DNA of 64,000 nt, taken from contig NZ_ML119088.1 of NCBI RefSeq assembly GCF_003789055.1, forward strand, positions 124,001-188,000, given 5' to 3'. The notes under the pieces were generated by a model. That model ran no database searches. It saw only the letters and a list, made by a program, of their open reading frames with translations, and had not been told where the DNA came from. This DNA comes from Histidinibacterium lentulum (GTDB lineage Bacteria; Pseudomonadota; Alphaproteobacteria; Rhodobacterales; Rhodobacteraceae). The position numbers and the translations under genes are program-made. Shown piece by piece: positions 18,530 through 26,915 of this stretch. Each line of letters opens with the position of its first letter. Position 1 is the first letter of the stretch.

Positions 18530-19126
18530 TCAGCCCGCCTCGGCCAGCCGGGCGACGTAGCGGGCGAGCGTGTCGATCTCCAGGTTGACGCGGTCGCCCG
18601 CCCGGATGCGGCCCCAGGTCGTGACCTCCTTCGTATGGGGAATGAGGTTCACGCCGAAGGTGTCGCCCTCCACCTCGTTCACCGTCAGCGACGTGCCGTC
18701 GAGCGCCACCGATCCCTTCGGCGCGATGAACCGCGCGAGGCCCGCGGGCGCGCGGAAGACGATGCGCGTGCTGTCCCCCTCGTCCGCCACCGAGCGCACC
18801 TCGGCCACGCCGTCCACATGGCCCGACACGATATGCCCGCCCAGCTCGTCGCCCACGCGCAGCGCGCGCTCGAGGTTCACCTGCCGGCCCTCCGTCCAGG
18901 CGTCGAGGGTGCTCTTCGAGACCGTCTCCGCCGAGACGTCGACGTCGAACCACGGGACCGGCTCGGCGCCCTTGGCCACCACCGTCAGGCAGACCCCGTC
19001 GCAGGCGATGGAGGCGCCCACGGCGATGCTCGCCGGATCGTAGCTCGTGGCGATGCGCGCGCGCAGGTCGCCGCGCTTCTCGGTGGCGACGATCTCGCCG
19101 ATGTCGGTGACGATCCCGGTGAACAT
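18530..19126 (-). CDS. ribE: Riboflavin synthase, alpha subunit
   Basis: A 198-residue enzyme that dismutates two 6,7-dimethyl-8-ribityllumazine molecules to riboflavin. The two lumazine-binding repeats are seen: MFTGIVTDIGEIVATEKRGD with SIACDGVCLTVVAKG, and GHIVSGHVDGVAEVRSVADE with VALDGTSLTVNEVEGDTFGV. The GxxxxHVDG and TSLTVN motifs hold the active-site residues. Length is normal. No FMN riboswitch-like sequence was recognised in the 170 bases upstream, shared with the divergent kpsS. Confidence 0.94.
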   Translation of the reverse strand: MFTGIVTDIGEIVATEKRGDLRARIATSYDPASIAVGASIACDGVCLTVVAKGAEPVPWFDVDVSAETVSKSTLDAWTEGRQVNLERALRVGDELGGHIVSGHVDGVAEVRSVADEGDSTRIVFRAPAGLARFIAPKGSVALDGTSLTVNEVEGDTFGVNLIPHTKEVTTWGRIRAGDRVNLEIDTLARYVARLAEAG

Positions 19127-19295
19127 GCCCTTCGCTCCTGTCCTCTGCGGTGCTGACCGTCGCTCTAGCAGGCGGAGAGGGGGCGGGACAGCCCCGGCGG
19201 CCGATGCGCAACGCCCGACAATGAGGCGAAAATGGCCGCAATCTCGCCGCGCACTTCCCTTAGGACTTTTCCACGTTGCGAGAGGCCGCTAGCCC

Positions 19296-20585
19296 ATGAC
19301 GATGCCACAGGCGCGCCGATTTCTGTTCCTGCAGGGTCCGCACGGGCCCTTCTTCTTCCGGCTCGGGGTGATGCTCGAGCGGGCGGGGGCCGAGGTCTGG
19401 CGCGTGGGCTTCAACGGCGGCGACCGCGCCTTCTGGTTCGCCTTTCACAACTACATCCCCTTCCGCGACGACCCCGGGACCTGGCCCGATACCTTCCGCC
19501 GCCTCGTCGCCGAGAAGGGGATCACCGACATCGCCCTCTACGGCGATGTGCGCCCCGTCCATGCCGAGGCCGTGGCCATCGCGCGCGACCTCGGGCTGAC
19601 GGTGCATGTCTTCGAGGAAGGCTACATGCGGCCCTACTGGGTCACCTACGAGAGGGGCGGCTCCAACGGCCATTCGCGGCTGATGGACATGACCATCCGC
19701 GAGATGCGCCATGCGCTCGAGATGTCGGACCTCGACGTGCCGGAACCTCCCGCGCGCTGGGGCGACATGAAGAGCCACATGCTCTACGGCGCGCTCTATC
19801 ACTGGTTCCTGCTGTTCCGCTCTCTGGAATACCGCAACTTCCGCCGCCACCGCGATCTGCCGGTGCTGGCCGAGGCGCTGCTCTATACCCGCCGTCTGAT
19901 CCTGATGCCCTTCGTGGCGCTGGACCGGATGCTGGCGACCGCGCGGATCCGGCTCGGCGGCTTTCCCTATCACCTCGTCCTGATGCAGCTCGAGCATGAC
20001 GCGAGCTTCCGCGCCCATTCGCCCTTCACCCGGATGGAGGAGTTCGTCGCGCTGGTGGTCAAGGGCTTCGCGACAGGCGCGCCGCGGCATCATCACCTCG
20101 TCTTCAAGGCCCATCCGCTGGAAACGGGCCGCGCGCCGCTGCGCCGGATCATCCGCCGCCTTGCGCGGGAGCATGGCGTCACGGGCCGGGTGCATTACGT
20201 GCGCGGCGGCAAGCTCGCGCGGCTGCTGGACCATGCCCGGACCGCCGTGACCGTCAACAGCACCGCGGCACAGCAGGTGCTCTGGCGGGCGATCCCGCTC
20301 AAGGTCTTCGGGCGTGCGGTCTATTCGAAGCCCGAGTTCGTCTCCGCCCAGCCCCTGCCGGAGTTCTTCGCCCAGCCCCTGCGGCCCGATGCGCGGGCCT
20401 ACAAGGACTATCGGCGGTTCCTCCTCGAGACGAGCCAGGTCGCTGGCAGCTTCTATTCCGGCGTCGGCCGGCGGCAGCTCCTGCGGCAGGTCGTGGACAT
20501 GATGCTGGCCGAGGAAGACCCCTACGATGCGCTCAAGGCCGGCAAGGCCGGCCCGCGTCAGCGTCCGCTCAGCGTGGTGCAGTAG
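19296..20585 (+). CDS. kpsS: Capsule polysaccharide biosynthesis protein KpsS (Kdo transferase)
   Basis: A 429-residue cytosolic glycosyltransferase that starts the poly-Kdo linker on phosphatidylglycerol for ABC-exported (group 2) capsules. Recognisable blocks are FLFLQGPHGPFFFRLGVMLE, RVGFNGGDRAFWF, the acidic VFEEGYMRPYWVTYERGGSN, HHHLVFKAHPLETGRAPLRR and the donor-binding AVTVNSTAAQQVLWRAIPLK. These are hallmarks of the KpsS/KpsC (GT107-type) fold. The start codon at 19296 follows a divergent interval shared with ribE. It is separated from the other capsule genes by a leftward M24-fold gene. Confidence 0.92.
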   Translation: MTMPQARRFLFLQGPHGPFFFRLGVMLERAGAEVWRVGFNGGDRAFWFAFHNYIPFRDDPGTWPDTFRRLVAEKGITDIALYGDVRPVHAEAVAIARDLGLTVHVFEEGYMRPYWVTYERGGSNGHSRLMDMTIREMRHALEMSDLDVPEPPARWGDMKSHMLYGALYHWFLLFRSLEYRNFRRHRDLPVLAEALLYTRRLILMPFVALDRMLATARIRLGGFPYHLVLMQLEHDASFRAHSPFTRMEEFVALVVKGFATGAPRHHHLVFKAHPLETGRAPLRRIIRRLAREHGVTGRVHYVRGGKLARLLDHARTAVTVNSTAAQQVLWRAIPLKVFGRAVYSKPEFVSAQPLPEFFAQPLRPDARAYKDYRRFLLETSQVAGSFYSGVGRRQLLRQVVDMMLAEEDPYDALKAGKAGPRQRPLSVVQ

Positions 20586-20588
20586 CGG

Positions 20589-21959
20589 TCAGGCGAGCCG
20601 GGCCAGCCGGCGCGGCGCCAGCAGGAAGGGCGCCACCACGCCGCAGGTATCGGCCAGCGGCAGGAGGGTTTCGGGCAGGTCGAACCCCATCCCGCCCATG
20701 AAGGTGCGCCGCCGCTCGATGCGGGCGGCCACGAGGGGATGCGTCTCCTCCAGCGCCGCGCGCAGGTCCGCGTCGGCGATGACATAGCCGTCCTCCATCC
20801 GGGTCGAGGCGTAGACAGGATGATCCGGGATCACGTCCATCTGCATCGCCATGCCGGACCGGATCGGCAGGTCGGAGCCCGGAAAGATGGGCGAGGAGAC
20901 CCATTCGTCCGTCCCGATCAGGTGCCCCGGGTTCAGCGCGACGCCGAAACCCGGCAGGGCCCGGTCCATGGCCGCCTGCACCTCTCCGCCCGTCACGCCG
21001 GGGCGCATCAGCCCGCACCAGAGGCTCATGGCCTCGAGGTAGGGGCCGACGAAGGCGTCGAGGTAGTCCCGCGCGGCCTCGGGCAGGTCGTCGGGGCCTT
21101 CGGCGAGCCAGCCCGCGCGGCAGATGTTCGATCCCCAGTGGCAGATGTTGAACGAGATGGGCCGCCCGCGTTCCAGAACCGTGCCCGACGGCCCCGAGAG
21201 GCCGAAGGGCCGCGCCCCGGTCGCGAAGGTGGCGTGACAGCCCAAGGGCAGGCCGCCAACGCCCGCCGCCTCGAACGCCGCGAAATCTGTCATCCCCTCG
21301 CGCAGGGCGAAGACCATCCGCCTGAGCGCAGCCGCCGCCATGTGGTTGGCGAATTCGAGCCGGGGGATCTCGTCCAGCGTCACCACGCTGCGCAGGCCCG
21401 TGCCCGGATGCATGAAGAGCGCCGTGGCGTTCACCACTTCGCCTGCCCGCGCACGCAGAAGGTCCGCCAGCACCGAGGGAATCTCGAGCGCGTGCTCGGG
21501 ATCGCCCACTTCCTCCGCGGTCCAGTATTTCCAGCCCGCGGTGCCGATCCGCCCGCCGCGCTCCAGCGCGCGGTCGAGCAGGACCTCGATCCGGTCGCTG
21601 TCCCGGGGCTGGGACAGGAGCGAGTAGGAGGCGCAGAGCACCGCCTCGATATCCCCCGCCGCCACCGCGGGAGAGGCGCCGGTCCAGTCGAGGCTCTCGT
21701 TTCCGGCCATCAGGAGCGGCGCGCCCTCGGGGCGCACCACCATCACCGCCTCCTCGAAGCGCGGATCGAAGCCCGAGGCCCAGAGGAGGTTCGCGGAATG
21801 CTCCCGGTCGCCGTAGATCACCAGCGCGTCGAGCCCGGCCTCCGCCATCGCCGCGCGGATCAGCACCAGACGCGCCGCAAGCTCCGCCCGCGAGACCGGC
21901 GCGGGCACGTCGGGAGCCCCGAAATCGGGCCAGTCCATCTGGGTGAGGGTGACGGTCAT
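20589..21959 (-). CDS. M24-fold (Xaa-Pro aminopeptidase-like) protein with degenerate metal site
   Basis: A 456-residue pita-bread-fold protein with an N-terminal creatinase-like domain (residues about 20-180, LVIYGDREHSANLLWASGF) and a C-terminal M24 domain. A His-containing LNPGHLIGTDEWVSSPIFPG block is present, but the usual Asp-x-Gly...Asp metal motif reads ISFNICHWGSNICRAGW, with both Asp missing, and the distal Glu ligands fall in MQMDVIPDHP and MEDGYVIADADL, where Asp or other residues stand instead. It may be a non-peptidase hydrolase or a metal-free family member, for example creatinase-like, which needs no metal. It is convergent with kpsS (3 bases). Confidence 0.75.
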   Translation of the reverse strand: MTVTLTQMDWPDFGAPDVPAPVSRAELAARLVLIRAAMAEAGLDALVIYGDREHSANLLWASGFDPRFEEAVMVVRPEGAPLLMAGNESLDWTGASPAVAAGDIEAVLCASYSLLSQPRDSDRIEVLLDRALERGGRIGTAGWKYWTAEEVGDPEHALEIPSVLADLLRARAGEVVNATALFMHPGTGLRSVVTLDEIPRLEFANHMAAAALRRMVFALREGMTDFAAFEAAGVGGLPLGCHATFATGARPFGLSGPSGTVLERGRPISFNICHWGSNICRAGWLAEGPDDLPEAARDYLDAFVGPYLEAMSLWCGLMRPGVTGGEVQAAMDRALPGFGVALNPGHLIGTDEWVSSPIFPGSDLPIRSGMAMQMDVIPDHPVYASTRMEDGYVIADADLRAALEETHPLVAARIERRRTFMGGMGFDLPETLLPLADTCGVVAPFLLAPRRLARLA

Positions 21960-22205
21960 GGGCTTTGCTCCTTGCCTGCGCGCCGACCCTAGCCCCGGGC
22001 GGCGCGGGTGTCATCGCCCCTCGCGGACTGCTGCCCCGCCGCCTCATGTGGTCATGCCCGCGCCGATGCCCGCAACATCTTGGTACGCGCGGCAGTCCCG
22101 CAACAGGGCCGATTCGCTCCGGACCTGACCTCTAGGCAGGCTGGGGCCAACCCGCTAATCTCAAAAAAAATACTTGAGGCAGACATAGGTCGAGGAGACC
22201 GCGCA

Positions 22206-23339
22206 GTGACATCCATCGCAAGCCGCATGGCGCGCGCCGCGATCGCCGTGGCCGTCCTATCCCTGGTGGCCGGGTGCAGCCTTCTGCCCCGCTCGGGACC
22301 CACCCGCGGACAGATCTTCGACGGGTCCGTCCTGCGCGAGGGCGACGCCTTCGTTCTCGTGGTCACCGACCGCGTGAACGCCATCGCCTCCGTGGCGCCG
22401 GCGCTGGGCTTCACCTCCGATTTCCTCAACGCGGGCGTGCTCGGCTCCGACGTGATCGCCCCCGGCGACACGCTGGGCCTGACGATCTGGGAGAACGTGG
22501 CGGAGGGTCTTCTCGTGCCGCAGGGCCAGAACGCCACGATCCTCGACGAGGTGCAGGTGGGCGGCGACGGCTTCATCTTCGTGCCCTACGCGGGCCGGGT
22601 CAGGGCCGCGGGCAACACGCCCGAACGGGTGCGCGAGATCATCACCGAGCGTCTCGGCGACCAGACGCCCGACCCGCAGGTGCAGGTGCGGCGGCTTGCG
22701 GGCGACGGCACGACCGTGTCGGTCGTGGGCGCCGTGGGTGCGCCGGGCATCTACGCGATCGAGCGGCCCACGCGGACCCTGAGCCAGATGCTCGCCCGCG
22801 CGGGCGGCACGCCGGTGCCTCCCGACATCGCGCGGGTCACGGTCACCCGGGGCGGCCATACGGGTCAGGTCTGGTTCGAGGATGTCTATGCGCCGCACAA
22901 CGACATCGCCCTGCGCGGCGGCGACAAGATCCTCGTGGAGGCCGACACCCGGTCCTTCACCGCGCTGGGCGCGACGGGCGCGCAGTCGCGCGTGCCCTTC
23001 GAGACCCAGACGATCTCCGCCATCGAGGCCATCGCCCAGGTGGGCGGTCTCAACCCCAACCTCGCGGACCCGACGGGCGTGTTCGTGCTGCGCAACGAGC
23101 CCGAGGACATCGCCGAGGCGCTGGTGGGCGAGGAGCTGACCGGGACCCAGCGGGTCATCTACCTGCTGGACCTGACGCGGCCCAACGGGCTCTTCTTCGC
23201 GCGGGATTTCGCGATCCGCGACGGCGATCTGGTCTATGTGACCGAAGCGCCGATCGTCCAGCTCAACAAGGCGGTCGGCGCGCTCACCGGCACGCTGAAC
23301 TCGGTGGGGGCGGTCACGCAGCTCGGGGCCGGCAACTGA
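22206..23339 (+). CDS. Polysaccharide export outer-membrane lipoprotein (Wza/KpsD-like)
   Basis: A 377-residue lipoprotein: the signal peptide ends in the lipobox LSLVAGC (Cys about 24 residues in), and the mature protein contains a poly-export domain (DVIAPGDTLGLTIWENVAEG, VGGDGFIFVPYAGRVRAAG) and two SLBB-type repeats (VSVVGAVGAPGIYAIERPTR; ALGATGAQSRVPFETQTISA). It would form the outer-membrane channel for capsule export. The GTG at 22206, behind GAGGAG, is chosen; the next in-frame ATG at 22227 would shorten the signal peptide n-region. It ends one base before kpsC starts, so the two are an operon. Confidence 0.9.
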   Translation: MTSIASRMARAAIAVAVLSLVAGCSLLPRSGPTRGQIFDGSVLREGDAFVLVVTDRVNAIASVAPALGFTSDFLNAGVLGSDVIAPGDTLGLTIWENVAEGLLVPQGQNATILDEVQVGGDGFIFVPYAGRVRAAGNTPERVREIITERLGDQTPDPQVQVRRLAGDGTTVSVVGAVGAPGIYAIERPTRTLSQMLARAGGTPVPPDIARVTVTRGGHTGQVWFEDVYAPHNDIALRGGDKILVEADTRSFTALGATGAQSRVPFETQTISAIEAIAQVGGLNPNLADPTGVFVLRNEPEDIAEALVGEELTGTQRVIYLLDLTRPNGLFFARDFAIRDGDLVYVTEAPIVQLNKAVGALTGTLNSVGAVTQLGAGN

Positions 23340-23340
23340 C

Positions 23341-25365
23341 ATGACCCGGGGCCCTGTGCGGCTCTGTGTCTACAACGGCGGTTTTCTGACCCAGTCCCGG
23401 GTGCGGCGCATCCTTTCGCTCTCGGGCTACGAGGTGCGGCTGGGACGGCCGGGTCCGGACGACCTCGTGGGGGTCTGGGGCCGCTCGCCCACCGCCCACC
23501 GGGGCGAGGCCGTGGCCGCCCGCCATGGGGTGCCGATCCTGCGGGTGGAGGACGCCTTCCTGCGCTCGGTCCTGCCGGGCCGCGCCGGCGGCGGGGCGCC
23601 GCTCGGGCTCCATCTCGACCGGAGCGGCGTGCATTTCGACCCCTCCACGCCTTCCGATCTCGAAACCCTGCTCGCCACGGCGCCGCTCGACGACACGGCA
23701 CTCCTCGACCGCGCGCGCGGCGCGATGGCGGAGCTCCGGCGGCTCCACCTGTCGAAATACACGGCCTTCCTGCCCGAGACGCCGGTGCCGGACCCGGGCT
23801 ATACCCTGGTCATCGACCAGACCGCAGGGGACGCGAGCCTCGCGGCGAACGCTGCGGGCCGGAACAGCTTTCTCGAGGCGCTGATGCTGGCGCGGGAGGA
23901 GCATCCCGGCGCGCGGATCGTGGTCAAGAGCCATCCGGAGACCGCCTCGGGCCACCGCCGCGGGCACATCGGGGCAGGGGACCTGCGACCGGGAGAGACG
24001 CTGCTGACCGGGCCGGTCTCGCCCTGGGCGCTGCTCGAGGGGGCGGTGGGCGTCTATACCGTCTCCTCGCATATGGGGTTCGAGGCGATCCTCGCCGGGC
24101 ACCGGCCCGTGGTGCTGGGTCGGCCCTTCTACATGGGCTGGGGGCTGACCGACGACCGCGCGCCGCTGGACCGGCGCCAGCGCAGGCTCACCCGGGCGCA
24201 GCTCTTCGCCGGGGCGATGATCCTCTATCCGCGCTGGTACGACCCCTGCCGCGACCGGCTGTGTTCGCTGGAAGAGGCCGTCGCCACCCTCGCCGCCGAG
24301 ACCCGCGCCTGGCGCGAGGATCACCGCGGCTGGGTCGCGACCGGCATGCGCCTGTGGAAGCGCAAGCCCCTGTCGGATGTGTTCGGCCGCCGGCGCGGTG
24401 CGCCGGGCCTCGAGTTCGTCTCCGACCCCGCCCGGGCCGCGGACCGGGCCCGCAGGAGCGGGCGGCGGCTGATGGTCTGGGCGGGGAAGACCACCCCGGA
24501 GCTCGAGGCCGCGGGGGCGGTGCGGGTGGAGGACGGGTTCCTGCGCTCCCGGGGGCTCGGGGCCGATCTGGTGCCGCCGCTCAGTCTGGTGCTCGACGAT
24601 CTCGGCATCTACTACGACCCCGGCCGCGACAGCCGTCTGGAGCGGCTGATCGCCGCGGCCGCCGGTCTGCCGCCCTCCGCGCGGCTGCGGGCAGAGCGGC
24701 TGGTGCGGCAGCTCGTCGAGGCGGGCTTGTCGAAATACAACCTCGATGCCGCCGGATTGCCCGCGGATCTGCCCCAGGGTTTCACGATCCTGATACCGGG
24801 CCAGGTGGAGGACGATGCCTCGATCCGCCTCGGCGCGGGCGAGGTCCGCACCAACCGCGCCCTGATCGAGGCCGCCCGCGCCGCCCATCCCGAGGCGGTC
24901 CTGCTCTACAAGCCGCATCCCGACGTGGAGAGCGGCCTGCGCCCCGGTGCCGTCCCGGACGCCGGGACGCTGGCCGATGCCGTCCTCGCCCAGACCGATC
25001 CCGTGGCGGCGCTGGCGGCCGCGGATGCGGTCTGGACCATGACCTCCACGCTGGGGTTCGAGGCGCTCCTGCGCGGCACGCCCGTCACCTGCCTCGGCGC
25101 GCCGTTCTATGCGGGCTGGGGGCTGACCACCGATCTGGGCCCGGCCCTGCCGCGGCGGACCGCGCGGCCCGACCTGGCGGCGCTCGCCCATGCCTGCCTG
25201 ATCGACTACCCGCGCTACCACGACCCGCTGACCGGCCGCCCTTGTCCGCCGGAGGTGGCGGCCGAGCGGCTCGCCAGCGGGCGCATTCCCCGCCCGTCGC
25301 CCGCGAACCGCCTGCTGGCCAAGGCCCAGGGCGCGCTCTCGGGCCATGCCTGGCTCTGGCGCTGA
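23341..25365 (+). CDS. kpsC: Capsule polysaccharide biosynthesis protein KpsC (dual Kdo transferase)
   Basis: A 674-residue protein of two homologous halves, as in KpsC, which extends the poly-Kdo linker with alternating linkages. The duplicated elements are clear: VEDAFLRSVLPGRAGGGAPL and VEDGFLRSRGLGADLVPPLS; LDRSGVHFDPSTPS and LDDLGIYYDPGRDS; SSHMGFEAILAGHRPVVLGR and TSTLGFEALLRGTPVTCLGA; and AFYMGWGLT-like PFYMGWGLTDDRA with PFYAGWGLTTDLG. It follows the export lipoprotein by one base. No ABC transporter (kpsM/kpsT) or kpsE-like gene is next to it. Confidence 0.94.
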   Translation: MTRGPVRLCVYNGGFLTQSRVRRILSLSGYEVRLGRPGPDDLVGVWGRSPTAHRGEAVAARHGVPILRVEDAFLRSVLPGRAGGGAPLGLHLDRSGVHFDPSTPSDLETLLATAPLDDTALLDRARGAMAELRRLHLSKYTAFLPETPVPDPGYTLVIDQTAGDASLAANAAGRNSFLEALMLAREEHPGARIVVKSHPETASGHRRGHIGAGDLRPGETLLTGPVSPWALLEGAVGVYTVSSHMGFEAILAGHRPVVLGRPFYMGWGLTDDRAPLDRRQRRLTRAQLFAGAMILYPRWYDPCRDRLCSLEEAVATLAAETRAWREDHRGWVATGMRLWKRKPLSDVFGRRRGAPGLEFVSDPARAADRARRSGRRLMVWAGKTTPELEAAGAVRVEDGFLRSRGLGADLVPPLSLVLDDLGIYYDPGRDSRLERLIAAAAGLPPSARLRAERLVRQLVEAGLSKYNLDAAGLPADLPQGFTILIPGQVEDDASIRLGAGEVRTNRALIEAARAAHPEAVLLYKPHPDVESGLRPGAVPDAGTLADAVLAQTDPVAALAAADAVWTMTSTLGFEALLRGTPVTCLGAPFYAGWGLTTDLGPALPRRTARPDLAALAHACLIDYPRYHDPLTGRPCPPEVAAERLASGRIPRPSPANRLLAKAQGALSGHAWLWR

Positions 25366-25451
25366 GCTGGCGGGGCGGTGCCCGGTAACCGGCGCGGCGC
25401 GCGGCCCGTGGCAGTCATTCGCGGCGATCGGGCATCGTCACTAGTTGTCTT

Positions 25452-25493
25452 TGGACGTCCAGCCTTCTAAGGCCCCGTCCGACCCGGTATGAT
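25452..25493 (+). promoter_or_regulatory. Candidate gntR promoter and palindrome TGGACGTCCA
   Basis: A perfect 10-bp palindrome (25452-25461) precedes a possible promoter TTCTAA (25465-25470), 17 bases, TATGAT (25488-25493), about 95 bases before the gntR start. The region between kpsC and gntR (222 bases) holds no gene. The palindrome may be an autoregulatory site; this is inference from position and symmetry. Confidence 0.35.
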
Positions 25494-25587
25494 CGCGCTG
25501 GGTCCGGTGACGCCTCGCGAGGCGCGCGGACGCCGGTCCGCATCCGTGGCCCGGCGCCCCGGGCGCGAGACGACGAAAGGATGACGA

Positions 25588-26475
25588 GTGCTAGACCTGC
25601 CCCAGTTGCGCGAGGGCGCGCCGACCCCCCTCTGGCTTCAGCTCAAACACGCGCTGCGCGACCACATCACCTTCCATCTCTCGCCCGGCGCGCGCATACC
25701 GTCCGAGACGGAGCTCTGCCGTCACTACGGGCTGGCGCGGATGACGGTGCGCCAGGCGATCACGGCGCTGGTCAACGAGGGCCTCGTGGGCCGGCAGCAG
25801 GGGCGCGGCAGCTTCGTGCTTCCGACCCGGCTCGCGATTCCGCCGAGCACGGGCGCGCATTTCCTCGACGACGGCTTCGAGGCGGGCGACGACCTGAAGG
25901 TGCAGGTTGTCGATACCGCCCTCGCGGTGCCCCCGCGCTGGATCAGCACGCGGCTGGGCCTCGCCGAGGAGGAGCGCGCCCACAAGGTCCGCGTGACCCT
26001 GTCGCGGCAGGCGGACGTGCTGGCCTCGCGGACGCTCTACGTCCCCGAACACGTCGCGCCGAGCCTGCAGGAGGCCGAACTGACCGAGCCGATCCATCGC
26101 ATCCTGGAGGATCGCTTCGGGCTCGAGCTGGCCACGGCCGAGGAGACGATGCGGATGATCCATGCCGACCAGCTCCGGGCGACGACGCTCCGGATCGCGC
26201 CGGAAACGCCGCTGATCCTGCTTGAGCGGATGGTCTTCGTCGAGACCGGCGAGCCGGTGGAATACGCGCGGACCTATTACCGGGCCGAGCATTACCGCTT
26301 CGAGCACAAGCTGGCCCGACCGGCCGGCGACGATGCCGCGGAGGTCGCCGCCAACGGGCGCCGGCACCATGTGGGCGCTCCCGATGCCGCCGGCGGAGCG
26401 GACCCTGACCCCGAGCTGTCGGGGGAGGCGGGAGACGGGACGCACGGGGCCGCGTCGGCGCGCCGGAGGGCCTGA
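25588..26475 (+). CDS. GntR-family (HutC subfamily) transcriptional regulator
   Basis: A 295-residue regulator. Residues 10-77 are a winged helix (PLWLQLKHALRDHITFHLSP, then IPSETELCRHYGLARMTVRQ, ALVNEGLVGRQQGRGSFVLP), typical of GntR. Residues about 95-245 form a UTRA ligand-binding domain of the HutC subfamily (LASRTLYVPEHVAPSLQEAE; ILLERMVFVETGEPVEYART). A low-complexity Ala/Gly/Asp tail of about 40 residues follows. The GTG at 25588 is chosen because AAAGGA precedes it at good spacing. It lies convergent to the cupin gene and probably controls the neighbouring uptake/catabolic cluster in response to a pathway metabolite. Confidence 0.9.
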   Translation: MLDLPQLREGAPTPLWLQLKHALRDHITFHLSPGARIPSETELCRHYGLARMTVRQAITALVNEGLVGRQQGRGSFVLPTRLAIPPSTGAHFLDDGFEAGDDLKVQVVDTALAVPPRWISTRLGLAEEERAHKVRVTLSRQADVLASRTLYVPEHVAPSLQEAELTEPIHRILEDRFGLELATAEETMRMIHADQLRATTLRIAPETPLILLERMVFVETGEPVEYARTYYRAEHYRFEHKLARPAGDDAAEVAANGRRHHVGAPDAAGGADPDPELSGEAGDGTHGAASARRRA

Positions 26476-26498
26476 GGCGGCCCGCCGGCGCCGGCAGG

Positions 26499-26906
26499 TC
26501 AGAGCCGTTTCGCCGTCGCGTGCTCCTCGTCGATGCTCTGCTCGACGCCGGTCTCCACCATGGTGCGCGTGGCGTTCACATCGGCGTAGATCCAGAAGAT
26601 CCGCATCGGACCGTCGCTCTCGTTCAGGAAGCGGTGGGGCACGTTCTTCGGAATCCAGGTGGTGTCGCCCGCCTTCAGCGCGTGGCGCACGCCGTCGATC
26701 TCGGCGATGGCCTCGCCCTCGAGGATCATCACGCTTTCCTCGCAATTGTGGAAATGCACGCCGATCTTCGCGCCGGGGTCGAAGGCGGTGATGCCGTTGA
26801 TCACGCTGGTCGAGCCGCATTTGCGCGTCACCAGCGGGATGGTGCGGGCGCCGTTGCCGCGGTCGTTCACGGGCAGTTCGTCCGGTCTCAGGATGGCTGG
26901 TTCCAT
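26499..26906 (-). CDS. Cupin-domain protein
   Basis: A 135-residue single cupin. The first motif GVHFHNCEESVMILEGEAIA supplies His51, His53 and Glu57, and the second, WIPKNVPHRFLNES, supplies His91: the usual 3-His-1-Glu metal set. The closing segment IFWIYADVNATRTM resembles cupins fused to or found beside sugar and aromatic catabolic genes. It may be an isomerase, dioxygenase or ligand-binding protein; the exact reaction cannot be read. It is transcribed leftward with the ALDH gene (nine bases upstream). Confidence 0.85.
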   Translation of the reverse strand: MEPAILRPDELPVNDRGNGARTIPLVTRKCGSTSVINGITAFDPGAKIGVHFHNCEESVMILEGEAIAEIDGVRHALKAGDTTWIPKNVPHRFLNESDGPMRIFWIYADVNATRTMVETGVEQSIDEEHATAKRL

Positions 26907-26915
26907 AGGTCCTCC

